Assembly (NCBI RefSeq): GCF_014838735.1
Contig: NZ_JABUXQ010000005.1
Location: forward strand, 1-64,000
Direction: 5' to 3'
Length of the DNA stretch: 64,000 bases
DNA from: Limosilactobacillus portuensis
Lineage (GTDB): Bacteria > Bacillota > Bacilli > Lactobacillales > Lactobacillaceae
The translations under genes and the position numbers were made by a program. The first letter of the stretch is position 1. Each line of letters opens with the position of its first letter. Below are positions 53,448 through 61,198 of the stretch, in pieces. The notes beneath the pieces were generated by a model, which was not told the origin of the DNA, made no database searches, and worked only from the letters and a program-made list of their open reading frames with translations.

Positions 53448-54101
53448 TTATTTGTCATACTCCTCAATCTTGAAATCGTGGTCGGTGAGGGTGGCGGTGG
53501 TGAGGCTACCATTCTTTGGACGGACGGTGACATCATATTTACCGCCACCAAATTTTTCGACAAGGCTTAAGAGGGTATTCCCATGGCTCACCCACAGAAC
53601 GTTGGCATCTTCAGGAAGGTCAGCATGCCGGATCAAGTCAAGTCCTTTATTCATTCGTTCCCAATATTCCTGATTATTTTCCGCATCGTGGAATGGATCG
53701 GCTTCCTTCAGCCAATCCTTCGCTTGACCGATGGAACTAGCAAGAACAATTTCCTTAAACGTATTGTAACCATGTGGAGCACCAGCGTTATACCAAGCTA
53801 AGTCCATATTCGTTCCCTCATAAGAACCATAAAACTCCTCACGGAAATATGGGGCAATGACCGGTGAATGCACGGAATCAGCTTGGTTCAAATCGAGAAT
53901 CTCTTGAATAGTTTCCATTGCCCGTGTTGTGTCACTACAAAAAGCCGCGTCAAAGTGAATCTCTTTCAGCCGCTCACCTGCTTTCTTCGCGTCTTGCTTT
54001 CCCTTTTCAGTCAACGGTGAATTACTCCATCCCTGAAGCTTATTATAAATGTTGTAATATGTTTGACCATGTCGTACTAAGTAGATATTTAATTTTGTCA
54101 T
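53448..54101 (-). CDS. Histidine phosphatase-family protein (phosphoglycerate mutase-like)
   Basis: 217 residues. The catalytic motif LVRHGQT is near the N-terminus, with SDTTRAMET, the acid region FREEFYGSYEG and the second His in WVSHGNTL. More likely a broad phosphatase than glycolytic mutase, given size and family. A palindromic repeat adjoins its stop codon. Confidence 0.85.
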   Translation of the reverse strand: MTKLNIYLVRHGQTYYNIYNKLQGWSNSPLTEKGKQDAKKAGERLKEIHFDAAFCSDTTRAMETIQEILDLNQADSVHSPVIAPYFREEFYGSYEGTNMDLAWYNAGAPHGYNTFKEIVLASSIGQAKDWLKEADPFHDAENNQEYWERMNKGLDLIRHADLPEDANVLWVSHGNTLLSLVEKFGGGKYDVTVRPKNGSLTTATLTDHDFKIEEYDK

Positions 54102-54258
54102 GACCCATCCTCCGTTCTTCTGTGATTTCCTTAATTATAGCGCTACCATTAGTGATTTAGAAGCGGAACCAATTCTTTGAAATTGCTTATTCTCGTTTTC
54201 ACAGTTTCTTCATATTTTCCCATTATTCTTAAAACCAAGATGAAGGAAGGGATTATTA

Positions 54259-54531
54259 ATGACATTAAAAGAAACTACTTCTCAACCTAACATTGTCGCG
54301 GCTAAAATCATTGCCATGAGTGCCAAAAAAGTTACCGTAGTGACGGAAGAAGGCCACTTATTGGTAATTCCATTGACCAAGGAATACCGGCAGGACAAAA
54401 CGATGCTTGAATCCTTAAAAGACATTCTTCGTGCTGGAATTTGGATTCCTGTCAACAAGAAGTTACGCAAGTTATTCAGTCATGACTGGTTAGTAGAACC
54501 TGAACCGGCTCCGGTTAAGGTAAATAAATAA
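54259..54531 (+). CDS. Hypothetical small protein (90 aa)
   Basis: Not recognised. Soluble, basic, beta-rich in the middle (KVTVVTEEGHLLVIPLTKEY), ending in a Pro/Glu/Lys tail (EPEPAPVKVNK). AAGGAAGGG before the ATG supports expression. It stands alone between a phosphatase and the LTA synthase gene. Confidence 0.6.
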   Translation: MTLKETTSQPNIVAAKIIAMSAKKVTVVTEEGHLLVIPLTKEYRQDKTMLESLKDILRAGIWIPVNKKLRKLFSHDWLVEPEPAPVKVNK

Positions 54532-54658
54532 TTAAATTTTGACAACAATCTTTCTTAGATAAATGTTTCTCGATTGATCTGTGATAGAATGGCTATTGAT
54601 TTGCTAGTTTTGCTAGCACTAAATAACTATTAAATCTCGATTGCGAGGAACATTCCTA

Positions 54659-56791
54659 ATGAAAAAACTAAGCAAATTCGTGGACACTAGGATCGGGTTC
54701 TTCACCCTTCTAGTAGTCCTTTTTTGGTTAAAGACATTATTTGCTTACTTTACTGACTTTAAATTAGGAGCAGAAGGCATTTTTCAATACCTGATTCTGC
54801 TGATTAATCCGTTACCAATTACCGCATTAATTTACAGTATTACCTTTTACTTTAAGCGATCCCGCTTCTTCTACCCAGTTCTAATGGGATTAGATATTGC
54901 TAACACGCTTTTACTGTACCTAAACGTCATCTATTATCGTGAATTTACTGACTTTATGACAATTGCAACCATGACTGGTTATTCAAAGGTTAATCAGGGA
55001 TTAAGTGGCAGTTCACTAGCTCTCACCAACATTCACGATCTTTTTTATTGGCTTGATATTGTCGTTATTATCATTCTAATGCTATTGCACAAGATCCACT
55101 TTGATCCTCGTGCTATCAGCAGTAAATTAGCCTTTGCGTTTACTTCAATGGCATTAACTCTTTTTGGCATTAACCTTTCATTTGCCGAAATGAGCCGACC
55201 ACAATTACTTACCCGGACATTCGACCGAACTTACATTGTTAAGTATCTTGGAATTGATGCGTTTACCGGGTATGATGTTTTGAAATCACAACATATTAAC
55301 AAAATGCGGCAAAGTGCCACAAAATCAGAGTTGCTAAAAGTTAAAAAGTTTACTGATAAGCACTATGCATCCCCGAATCCCAAAATGTACGGGATCGCTA
55401 AGGGACGCAATGTTATTGTTATCCACCTTGAAAGTTTCCAACAATTCTTAATTGATAAAAAAGTTAACGGGCAAGAAGTTACCCCATTCCTAAACTCCTT
55501 ATATCATGGCAATGATACTTATGCATTCGATAACTTCTTCCACCAAGTTGGTCAAGGAAAGACCAGTGATGCTGAAAATATGCTTGAAACCAGTACATTT
55601 GGGCTTCCTCAAGGGTCACTTTTTGCTACTCTTGGTAGTGATAATACTTTCCAGGGAGCGCCAGCAATTCTAAATCAACGAGCTGGCTATACTAGCGCAG
55701 TCTTTCACGGTAACGTTGCCAGTTTCTGGAACCGGAACAACGTATACAAAAACTTAGGATACCAATACTTCTTCGACGCAAGCTACTATGATACTTCTGG
55801 TGATAAGGCAACGGGATATGGTCTTAAGGATAAGCTGCTTTTTAAGAACTCCATTAACTACTTGCAAAACTTACAGCAGCCGTTCTATACCAAGTTCATC
55901 ACTGTTACTAACCACTTCCCATACAGCTTGGACGATGAGGATAAGGATCCTAATTTTCAAACTACCAATACCGGCAACACTACTGTTGACAACTATTTCG
56001 TGACAGCCCATTATCTCGATCAATCACTTGCTGAATTCTTTGCTTACCTGCAAAAGACCGGGTTAGATAAAAACTCAGTGATCATGATTTATGGTGACCA
56101 TTACGGAATTTCAAATTCTGAAAATAAGGCTTTAGCAACCGCCCTTGATCGTAATCCAGATGATTGGACTGACTTTGATAATACTCAACTTCAGCGAGTA
56201 CCATTAATGTTTGTTATCCCTGGCTCTGGCGGTCACGGAGGAATTTATCACCAATATGGTGGTGAGGTTGATGTCTTACCGACCCTGCTTCACCTTCTTG
56301 GGATTAGTACCAAGCGGTATATCCAGTTTGGTACCGACCTCTTCTCTAGTCAGCACAGTCAGGTTGTTGCTTTCCGTAATCACGATTTCGTGACTCCACG
56401 TTTCTCCAGCATTAGCGGAACAATTTACGATAATAAGACTGGTAAAATTGCTGAATTAACTGCAAAACAAAAGAAGCAGCTAAAGAAGGATCGCAAACTT
56501 GTTAATACCGAATTGTCGCTTTCTGATTCCTTAAACGAAAAGAACCTTCTTCGTTTCTACCATCCAAAAGGCTTCAAGAAAGTTAACCCTGCGGACTACA
56601 ATTATTCCAATGGTTTGAAGCGCGAGAAACGGATCGAAAAGAAATTAGGAGATAAGTCAACCAGTATCTTCTCGAAGAATGGCGATCATTCAACCGTTGA
56701 TGATTACTCAACCGACGCACCTGAACAAAACCACTCTTCAACTGATTCTAACCGAATTAAAATTACTAACCCGGATGGGAATAACAAGTAG
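54659..56791 (+). CDS. ltaS: LTA synthase-family sulfatase (lipoteichoic acid synthase)
   Basis: Membrane enzyme that polymerises glycerol-phosphate from phosphatidylglycerol. About 710 residues: five N-terminal helices (10-200), then an extracellular sulfatase domain with catalytic Thr302 in GKTSDAEN, metal-site segments IYGDHYG and FRNHDFV. A charged, Ser/Asp-rich tail of about 90 residues follows. ATG 54659 lies behind GCGAGGAA. The stop codon TAG is the first triplet of the following repeat. The paralogue type (LtaS or a YfnI-like) is not resolved. Confidence 0.88.
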   Translation: MKKLSKFVDTRIGFFTLLVVLFWLKTLFAYFTDFKLGAEGIFQYLILLINPLPITALIYSITFYFKRSRFFYPVLMGLDIANTLLLYLNVIYYREFTDFMTIATMTGYSKVNQGLSGSSLALTNIHDLFYWLDIVVIIILMLLHKIHFDPRAISSKLAFAFTSMALTLFGINLSFAEMSRPQLLTRTFDRTYIVKYLGIDAFTGYDVLKSQHINKMRQSATKSELLKVKKFTDKHYASPNPKMYGIAKGRNVIVIHLESFQQFLIDKKVNGQEVTPFLNSLYHGNDTYAFDNFFHQVGQGKTSDAENMLETSTFGLPQGSLFATLGSDNTFQGAPAILNQRAGYTSAVFHGNVASFWNRNNVYKNLGYQYFFDASYYDTSGDKATGYGLKDKLLFKNSINYLQNLQQPFYTKFITVTNHFPYSLDDEDKDPNFQTTNTGNTTVDNYFVTAHYLDQSLAEFFAYLQKTGLDKNSVIMIYGDHYGISNSENKALATALDRNPDDWTDFDNTQLQRVPLMFVIPGSGGHGGIYHQYGGEVDVLPTLLHLLGISTKRYIQFGTDLFSSQHSQVVAFRNHDFVTPRFSSISGTIYDNKTGKIAELTAKQKKQLKKDRKLVNTELSLSDSLNEKNLLRFYHPKGFKKVNPADYNYSNGLKREKRIEKKLGDKSTSIFSKNGDHSTVDDYSTDAPEQNHSSTDSNRIKITNPDGNNK

Positions 56792-57020
56792 AGTGTGAGC
56801 CAGCAGAGCGTGAAGCCGTAAAGAGCTCCCGGATGATAACGATTTCTCTCGACGAGGGCGACTTGCGCCTAAGCGGTGAACCAGAAAACTTGTTTTCGTC
56901 TGTGAACCCTAGCAAGGATGACTAGAACTTTATGGATATAAAGTTCAGTCAGCTACTGCGGAGAGAGGTCGTTATCTTGAGGGAGCTTAGGCTGAACGCG
57001 TTTCGACTAAGTTACAGTAG
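56789..57020 (+). repeat. Stop-anchored palindromic repeat, copy 11a (GATAACGA type with long tip)
   Basis: TAGAGTGTGAGCC includes the ltaS stop codon. Full unit with GCTCCCGG/GAGGGAGC and GATAACGA/TCGTTATC arms and the 100-nt double tip. The 88 bp that follow are fragments of other units (TTAGCTCTAGCAAGTC, ACACGTTTTGACAATGTTGCC). Confidence 0.8.
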
Positions 57021-57107
57021 GACACGTTAGCTCTAGCAAGTCCCTGGCAAACACGTTTTGACAATGTTGCCTAAGGCGGAAGTTGCGGTCACGACGAACG
57101 CATTTAA

Positions 57108-57239
57108 TAGAGTGTGAGCCCGTTAAAACCTTCCGGTGGCTAACGATTTCTCCGCTGAACGGTGTCTTGTCGTCGGAGGCGGAGGTCGTTAGCTCGAGGA
57201 AGGTTAGGGCGAGCCGATCTCGACTATATTGCCTAGAAC
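57108..57239 (+). repeat. Palindromic repeat, copy 11b (GCTAACGA variant)
   Basis: Starts TAGAGTGTGAGCCCG. Arms ACCTTCC/GGAAGGT and GCTAACGA/TCGTTAGC as in copy 9, with tip CGCTGAACGG...CGGAGGCGG. It ends GACTATATTGCCTAGA. Confidence 0.75.
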
Positions 57240-57285
57240 ATTAGCTCTAGCAAGTCGAATACGTTTCTACTCTGCTACAAAATTC

Positions 57286-57331
57286 AAAAACCACCGAACT
57301 GCAATTTCAATTGTAGTCCGGTGGTTTTTGC
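57286..57331 (+). terminator. Terminator downstream of ltaS and its repeats
   Basis: AAAAACCACCGAACT pairs with AGTCCGGTGGTTTTT. It lies about 490 nt after the ltaS stop, so the ltaS mRNA would carry a long structured 3' UTR. Confidence 0.85.
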
Positions 57332-57352
57332 TTTGTTATGTAGTTAAACTTT

Positions 57353-57501
57353 TACTGTATCATAGCCAAAAAGTGTTCAGCCTAAGCTCCCTCAAGATAA
57401 CGACCGCCACCTCCGTCTAATTAGTCCAGTCTCGATTGTCTTCCAATCATCGACTGAACTTCCTAGTACTCGGTGGCTAATTCGTCGCGGCTTACACTCT
57501 A
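57353..57501 (-). repeat. Palindromic repeat, copy 11c (GATAACGA right arm, divergent left part)
   Basis: On the minus strand it starts TAGAGTGTAAGCC one base after the dacA-like TAA. The CAGCCTAAGCTCCCTCAAGA end matches the GATAACGA type, but the other arm and the tip (CAGTCTCGATTG...CAATCATCGACTG) are replaced. Confidence 0.65.
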
Positions 57502-57502
57502 A

Positions 57503-58738
57503 TTAATTCCAAATTCTCTGCCAAAGGTTTCCGCGGTTGATTGTTTCGGTACTCTGTAACGGAATAGCGAGAGGCTTATTATCAACGGTTCTGATGTCAG
57601 AGCCAGTAACTGCGATAGTTCCAAGTCGTTCACCCTTCTTAACTGGTGCCTTCAACCTTGCTTTATGGTTAGTTAAGTGCTTGTAATAACGAGGCTGAAT
57701 AGTATACTGGGCAGTCTTTTGCATCTGCCATACCGTAAATGAATGTGGTCCAACGGTTAGCATCCGTTTAGTACCATTAGAAACCCGCTTTTGTGATTGC
57801 TTTTTATTCAGTGTTAGCACTTGTTGGTGAGCATTTTGAATAAAGTACTGATACAATTTCTGCGTTTGCGTAAATCGAGCATCCTTATCCTTACCGTTAG
57901 CATGAAGAACAACAGTAATTAGTCGATGTCCCTGGTAAATTCCTGTACTAGCAAAACAAGCTCCCGCAGCATCAGAAGTCCCGGTCTTTAGACCATCAAT
58001 TTGCACACCCTCAACGGTATATTTACCACCAGGAAGCATCTTATTCAGGTTTTCAACTTCCTTTGTCTTCCCCTTGGCAATTGTAAACTGAGCTTTAGGT
58101 TGACTTGTAACTTTTAGAACACTTGGGTAGTGTTTAACCAAGTACTGCGACAGTAAAGCAACATCCCGTGCAGTCATCGAATTTTCAGCGTTATTACTGA
58201 TTCCCGCTTGCTTTAATCCTTTCAGGTCACCATTCTTCAACCCAACTGGATTAACAATCGTGGCATCGGTAATTCCTATTTGCCGAGCCTTCTTCTGCAT
58301 TTTTTCGTTAAACTGTTTAATGGTGCTTCCATCAGCGGTTGCTAATGCCAAGGCCGCCCCATCAGCAGATTTAATCAGAGTTGCATTAAAAAGCTCACGA
58401 ACCGTGTATGATTGTCCAGCTTGCAACCCAATTGCAGAATAGTTTGAATCGTTAGAAACATCAGCGATCTTTTTACTAATCTTTACTTTGGTATTCCACG
58501 TAAGCTGGTGATAATTAATCTCATCTTCAATCACACTTACCGTTAATAGCTTACTAATTGAAGCAATCGGCAGCTTTTCCTCACTATTTTGTTGATAAAT
58601 AATCTGCCCCGTATCAGCATCGATCATAATTGCGGATCGACTATCGATCACCTGAGCAGCAGATGCTGTTTGTGGTCTAGCAACCACACAACAAATCATC
58701 AGTAACAATGTCGAAAGAAAAGCAATAACCTTTTTCAT
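57503..58738 (-). CDS. dacA: D-alanyl-D-alanine carboxypeptidase (DacA-type PBP)
   Basis: Peptidoglycan carboxypeptidase, 411 residues, exported (signal peptide 1-28 ending ASA). Active-site motifs: SISK (SxxK, about residue 64), KTG in GLKTGTSDAAG. The SxN box appears as SAD in IKSADGAAL, an Asn-to-Asp change at a catalytic-site motif. The C-terminal beta domain (PBP5_C) is present; no clear amphipathic membrane anchor is seen at the end. A repeat adjoins the stop codon. Confidence 0.88.
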   Translation of the reverse strand: MKKVIAFLSTLLLMICCVVARPQTASAAQVIDSRSAIMIDADTGQIIYQQNSEEKLPIASISKLLTVSVIEDEINYHQLTWNTKVKISKKIADVSNDSNYSAIGLQAGQSYTVRELFNATLIKSADGAALALATADGSTIKQFNEKMQKKARQIGITDATIVNPVGLKNGDLKGLKQAGISNNAENSMTARDVALLSQYLVKHYPSVLKVTSQPKAQFTIAKGKTKEVENLNKMLPGGKYTVEGVQIDGLKTGTSDAAGACFASTGIYQGHRLITVVLHANGKDKDARFTQTQKLYQYFIQNAHQQVLTLNKKQSQKRVSNGTKRMLTVGPHSFTVWQMQKTAQYTIQPRYYKHLTNHKARLKAPVKKGERLGTIAVTGSDIRTVDNKPLAIPLQSTETINRGNLWQRIWN

Positions 58739-58761
58739 TTTTATTCTCCAATCAGTTGCCT

Positions 58762-59412
58762 TTAACCAACTATTTCAACTTTTGTCCCCACTGGTAAATT
58801 CTCTTCCATCCATTTAGCGTCTGCCACTGACAACCGAATACAGCCATGTGAGCCTGTGGACTTTCCTAACTTAGCAGCTTCCTTTTTATTATATGACCCG
58901 TCTGCATTTGTTGGAACACTGTGGAATAAATATTCTCCATGGTTTAACCAGGAAGTATAGTAGTTAGCGCCTTCCTTTAATCGCGCGTTATAAAAACTAT
59001 TTCCCCGTTCCTGTTGAACATAAAAAGTACCCGTTGGTGTCATACTTTTCATTTTACCTGTTTTAGGATCTTTTTTATAAATCCCACCAGTTGAATACAT
59101 AGTGTAGATCACGTGATTACCATCATATAAATACGTGCGGTTAGTCCTTAAATTGACCTTAATCCACAAGTGCTTAACCTTGCTCAAATCAGGATATGCC
59201 TTTGTTTCAGAAGACTTTTGCCAATCAATTGGTGTCCGCATCTGACTGCTAGAATTAGAAGATGCTGCCGACTTTTGTGCAACTGTTTTTGTAACGGTAG
59301 TAGCTGCCGTACTCCCCTGATCATTTGCACTAGTTTTCAGGCTGGAATGAACACCAAAAATAGCAATAAGTAGGCAGAATAACGCATAAATAACGTATCT
59401 ACTTTTTTTCAT
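58762..59412 (-). CDS. L,D-transpeptidase (YkuD domain)
   Basis: 216 residues: an N-terminal membrane anchor (5-25), a Ser/Thr-rich stalk (30-65), then a YkuD domain with TPTGTFYV, HSVP and the catalytic STGSHGCIRLS. Crosslinks peptidoglycan or attaches proteins. Adjacent and co-oriented with the dacA-like gene (23-nt gap), likely one wall-remodelling transcript: carboxypeptidases create the tetrapeptides L,D-transpeptidases use. Confidence 0.88.
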   Translation of the reverse strand: MKKSRYVIYALFCLLIAIFGVHSSLKTSANDQGSTAATTVTKTVAQKSAASSNSSSQMRTPIDWQKSSETKAYPDLSKVKHLWIKVNLRTNRTYLYDGNHVIYTMYSTGGIYKKDPKTGKMKSMTPTGTFYVQQERGNSFYNARLKEGANYYTSWLNHGEYLFHSVPTNADGSYNKKEAAKLGKSTGSHGCIRLSVADAKWMEENLPVGTKVEIVG

Positions 59413-59521
59413 TGATTTTACCTTACCCCTTTTAATTCAACTACCAATAAAATCATTTCTATTATATTATAGACTATTAGATAATCAATCGTCTTTTTAA
59501 TGAATAATACGAGGTAACAAA

Positions 59522-59602
59522 ATGCGTCAAAATTTGAAAATTAGCTATCTTACCGCAATTTTCTTTTTTATCGTTGCAGTGATTTGTGCTAACTTAATTT
59601 AA
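59522..59602 (+). CDS. Small hydrophobic peptide (26 aa)
   Basis: Short ORF behind GAGGTAACAAA. A basic N-terminus (MRQNLK) is followed by one transmembrane stretch (LTAIFFFIVAVICANLI). The size and shape recall small membrane proteins and type I toxin peptides. It is 15 nt upstream of another small membrane-protein gene. Coding status not proven. Confidence 0.5.
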   Translation: MRQNLKISYLTAIFFFIVAVICANLI

Positions 59603-59617
59603 TTGGAGATCAGCCCT

Positions 59618-59839
59618 ATGCAAAGTATTAATAGTCTTTTTAGCAATCTTTGGACATACATTGTCACCCACAAATGGTCAAAGGATATTCTGCGAGGAAA
59701 CATCCTCTTTATTTCTCTCGTAATCATCTATGATCTGTGTCATTTTCAATTAGCGATTATCACATGGGGGATCTTCTTTAAATTTTGGATTATTCTCAAC
59801 ATCTGTTACCTTTTTAAATTATTTTTTGATCTATTTTAG
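59618..59839 (+). CDS. Small membrane protein (73 aa), unknown
   Basis: Two hydrophobic segments (about 30-50 and 53-72) after an amphipathic N-terminus. The ATG at 59618 sits 9 nt after GGAG. Unrecognised. Forms a mini-operon with the 26-aa peptide; followed by a structured non-coding stretch and a terminator. Confidence 0.55.
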   Translation: MQSINSLFSNLWTYIVTHKWSKDILRGNILFISLVIIYDLCHFQLAIITWGIFFKFWIILNICYLFKLFFDLF

Positions 59840-59857
59840 CGACCCTAAAATTGAGGA

Positions 59858-59993
59858 AGCTGGGAACCAAGCTTCTTAAGAGTCCGTATGGCTAGTCGAG
59901 GTTCGATTAGAACCGTTCTCCGTTCGTAACTAGACACTAGGGCTCTGCTTAATTCCCGCAATTAGACTCTATAGGTTCGGAGAGCGCTAAATA
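59858..59993 (+). ncRNA. Candidate structured RNA
   Basis: No ORF. Hairpins visible: GAAGCT/AGCTTC; AGAGTCC with GGGCTCT (7 bp closing about 70 nt); inside it CTAGT/ACTAG and GGTTC/GAACC. Then TAATT/AATTA, and CGTTCTCCG facing CGGAGAGCG as a possible pseudoknot. AGAGTC can alternatively pair with GACTCT. It lies before a terminator at 59999. It could be a 3' UTR of the small membrane-protein operon, a stand-alone RNA, or a distant relative of the palindromic repeats. Confidence 0.4.
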
Positions 59994-59998
59994 TGGAT

Positions 59999-60047
59999 AG
60001 AGGATGAGAAAAAACTTGACGTTTTTTTCCATCCTCTTTGCTTTTTT
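59999..60047 (+). terminator. Terminator after the small-protein/structured RNA unit
   Basis: AGAGGATG and AAAAAA pair with TTTTTT and CATCCTCT, followed by TTGCTTTTTT. Confidence 0.8.
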
Positions 60048-60081
60048 CACTATCTTCTGCACTTATGCCTAATCGCTGGAA

Positions 60082-61074
60082 TTAACCAATTTTCATTGAT
60101 GAACTGTGCGTTGCCAGCCGCTTATTCGGGTAAAGTTTCTTAGCAAGGGCAGTAATTGCAGTCGGCGCTTCGCCAAAAGCAGTTGCAATAAGTGCAGTCT
60201 TTCCAGGATAGGTAATCCCATCCCCAATCGCATAAACATTTTCAATATTTGTTTGCATCGTTGAATCAACCTTAATCAAGTTTCGTTCTGCGGCTAAATC
60301 AAGCGACCATTGATCAAGTGCCGCATTATTGGACGTAAAACCATAGTTAACCACAAGCCGATCAACGTTCAAACTTGTTATTTCATCGCTCCGCATCTTC
60401 TTTAGTTTCAACGTAACGGATCGATCATCTTCCACTTGAAGTTCCTTTGGCAAAAATGGTGTAACCAGATCCACACTTGACTTCTTTAAGAGCGAAACAG
60501 AATGTTCCATCCCCCGAAACTGATCCCGACGGTGAACTAACGAAACCTGCTTAGCTACGGGTTCAAGCATTAAAGCAATGTCAATTGCTGAATTCCCGCC
60601 TCCTAGGACAGCTACTCGTTTATTAGCAAAGTCATCGCGGTGAGTAACAAAGTAGTGAAGCTGGTGTCCTTCAATTTCATCTGCTCCATCAAGAGCTAAT
60701 TTTCGGGGCTTAAATGCACCGTTTCCTAATGCAATCACAATTGCCCGGGAATGCGAAATGCGATCAGCACTCTTAACTGTAAACGTTCCATCTGCTTCCT
60801 TTACAACGTCCTCAACAGTCTCACCTGTAAACTGGTCAACCGGAGCCACAGCAAGTTGCTTTTGAAGCTGACTTACTAGTTCATGTCCCGTAACTCCCGG
60901 AAGTCCCGCAACGTCCCAGATTTGTTTTTCCGGATAAAGAGCATTAACTTGACCGCCAAGTTGGGGCAAACTTTCAATCAATTGGGCGTTTAATTCATGG
61001 AGTCCACAATAAAAGGCCGCAAACATTCCTGCGGGACCGCCACCAATAATTGTAATGTCATACATCTTTGCCAT
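60082..61074 (-). CDS. Ferredoxin/flavodoxin-NADP+ reductase (YumC type)
   Basis: FAD enzyme of 330 residues related to thioredoxin reductase but lacking the CxxC pair, which defines the TrxB-like FNR group. FAD site GGGPAGMFAAFY (11-22), NADPH site VLGGGNSAIDIA (about 153-164), and YAIGDG near the C-terminus. Supplies or takes electrons from ferredoxin/flavodoxin. GAGGAG precedes the ATG. Confidence 0.9.
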   Translation of the reverse strand: MAKMYDITIIGGGPAGMFAAFYCGLHELNAQLIESLPQLGGQVNALYPEKQIWDVAGLPGVTGHELVSQLQKQLAVAPVDQFTGETVEDVVKEADGTFTVKSADRISHSRAIVIALGNGAFKPRKLALDGADEIEGHQLHYFVTHRDDFANKRVAVLGGGNSAIDIALMLEPVAKQVSLVHRRDQFRGMEHSVSLLKKSSVDLVTPFLPKELQVEDDRSVTLKLKKMRSDEITSLNVDRLVVNYGFTSNNAALDQWSLDLAAERNLIKVDSTMQTNIENVYAIGDGITYPGKTALIATAFGEAPTAITALAKKLYPNKRLATHSSSMKIG

Positions 61075-61198
61075 TCGTAATGGCTCCTCTCTGTTCTTTT
61101 TTCTTATTGTAATTGATTTTTACTAAAATTAAAATTGCGGGGTCTTCATCATTTAGCTATTATTGAAATAAATAACTAGCTAAATGGAGGAAAATATC

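Noticed and set aside
3239-57501. Insertion sequences or prophage remnants as the source of the repeats
   Set aside because: No transposase, integrase or phage gene is encoded in the window; repeats contain no plausible ORF.
59877-59956. tRNA gene or tRNA pseudogene
   Set aside because: A 7-bp closing stem and a GGTTC/GAACC hairpin look tRNA-like, but there is no proper anticodon arm, T-loop or D-arm.
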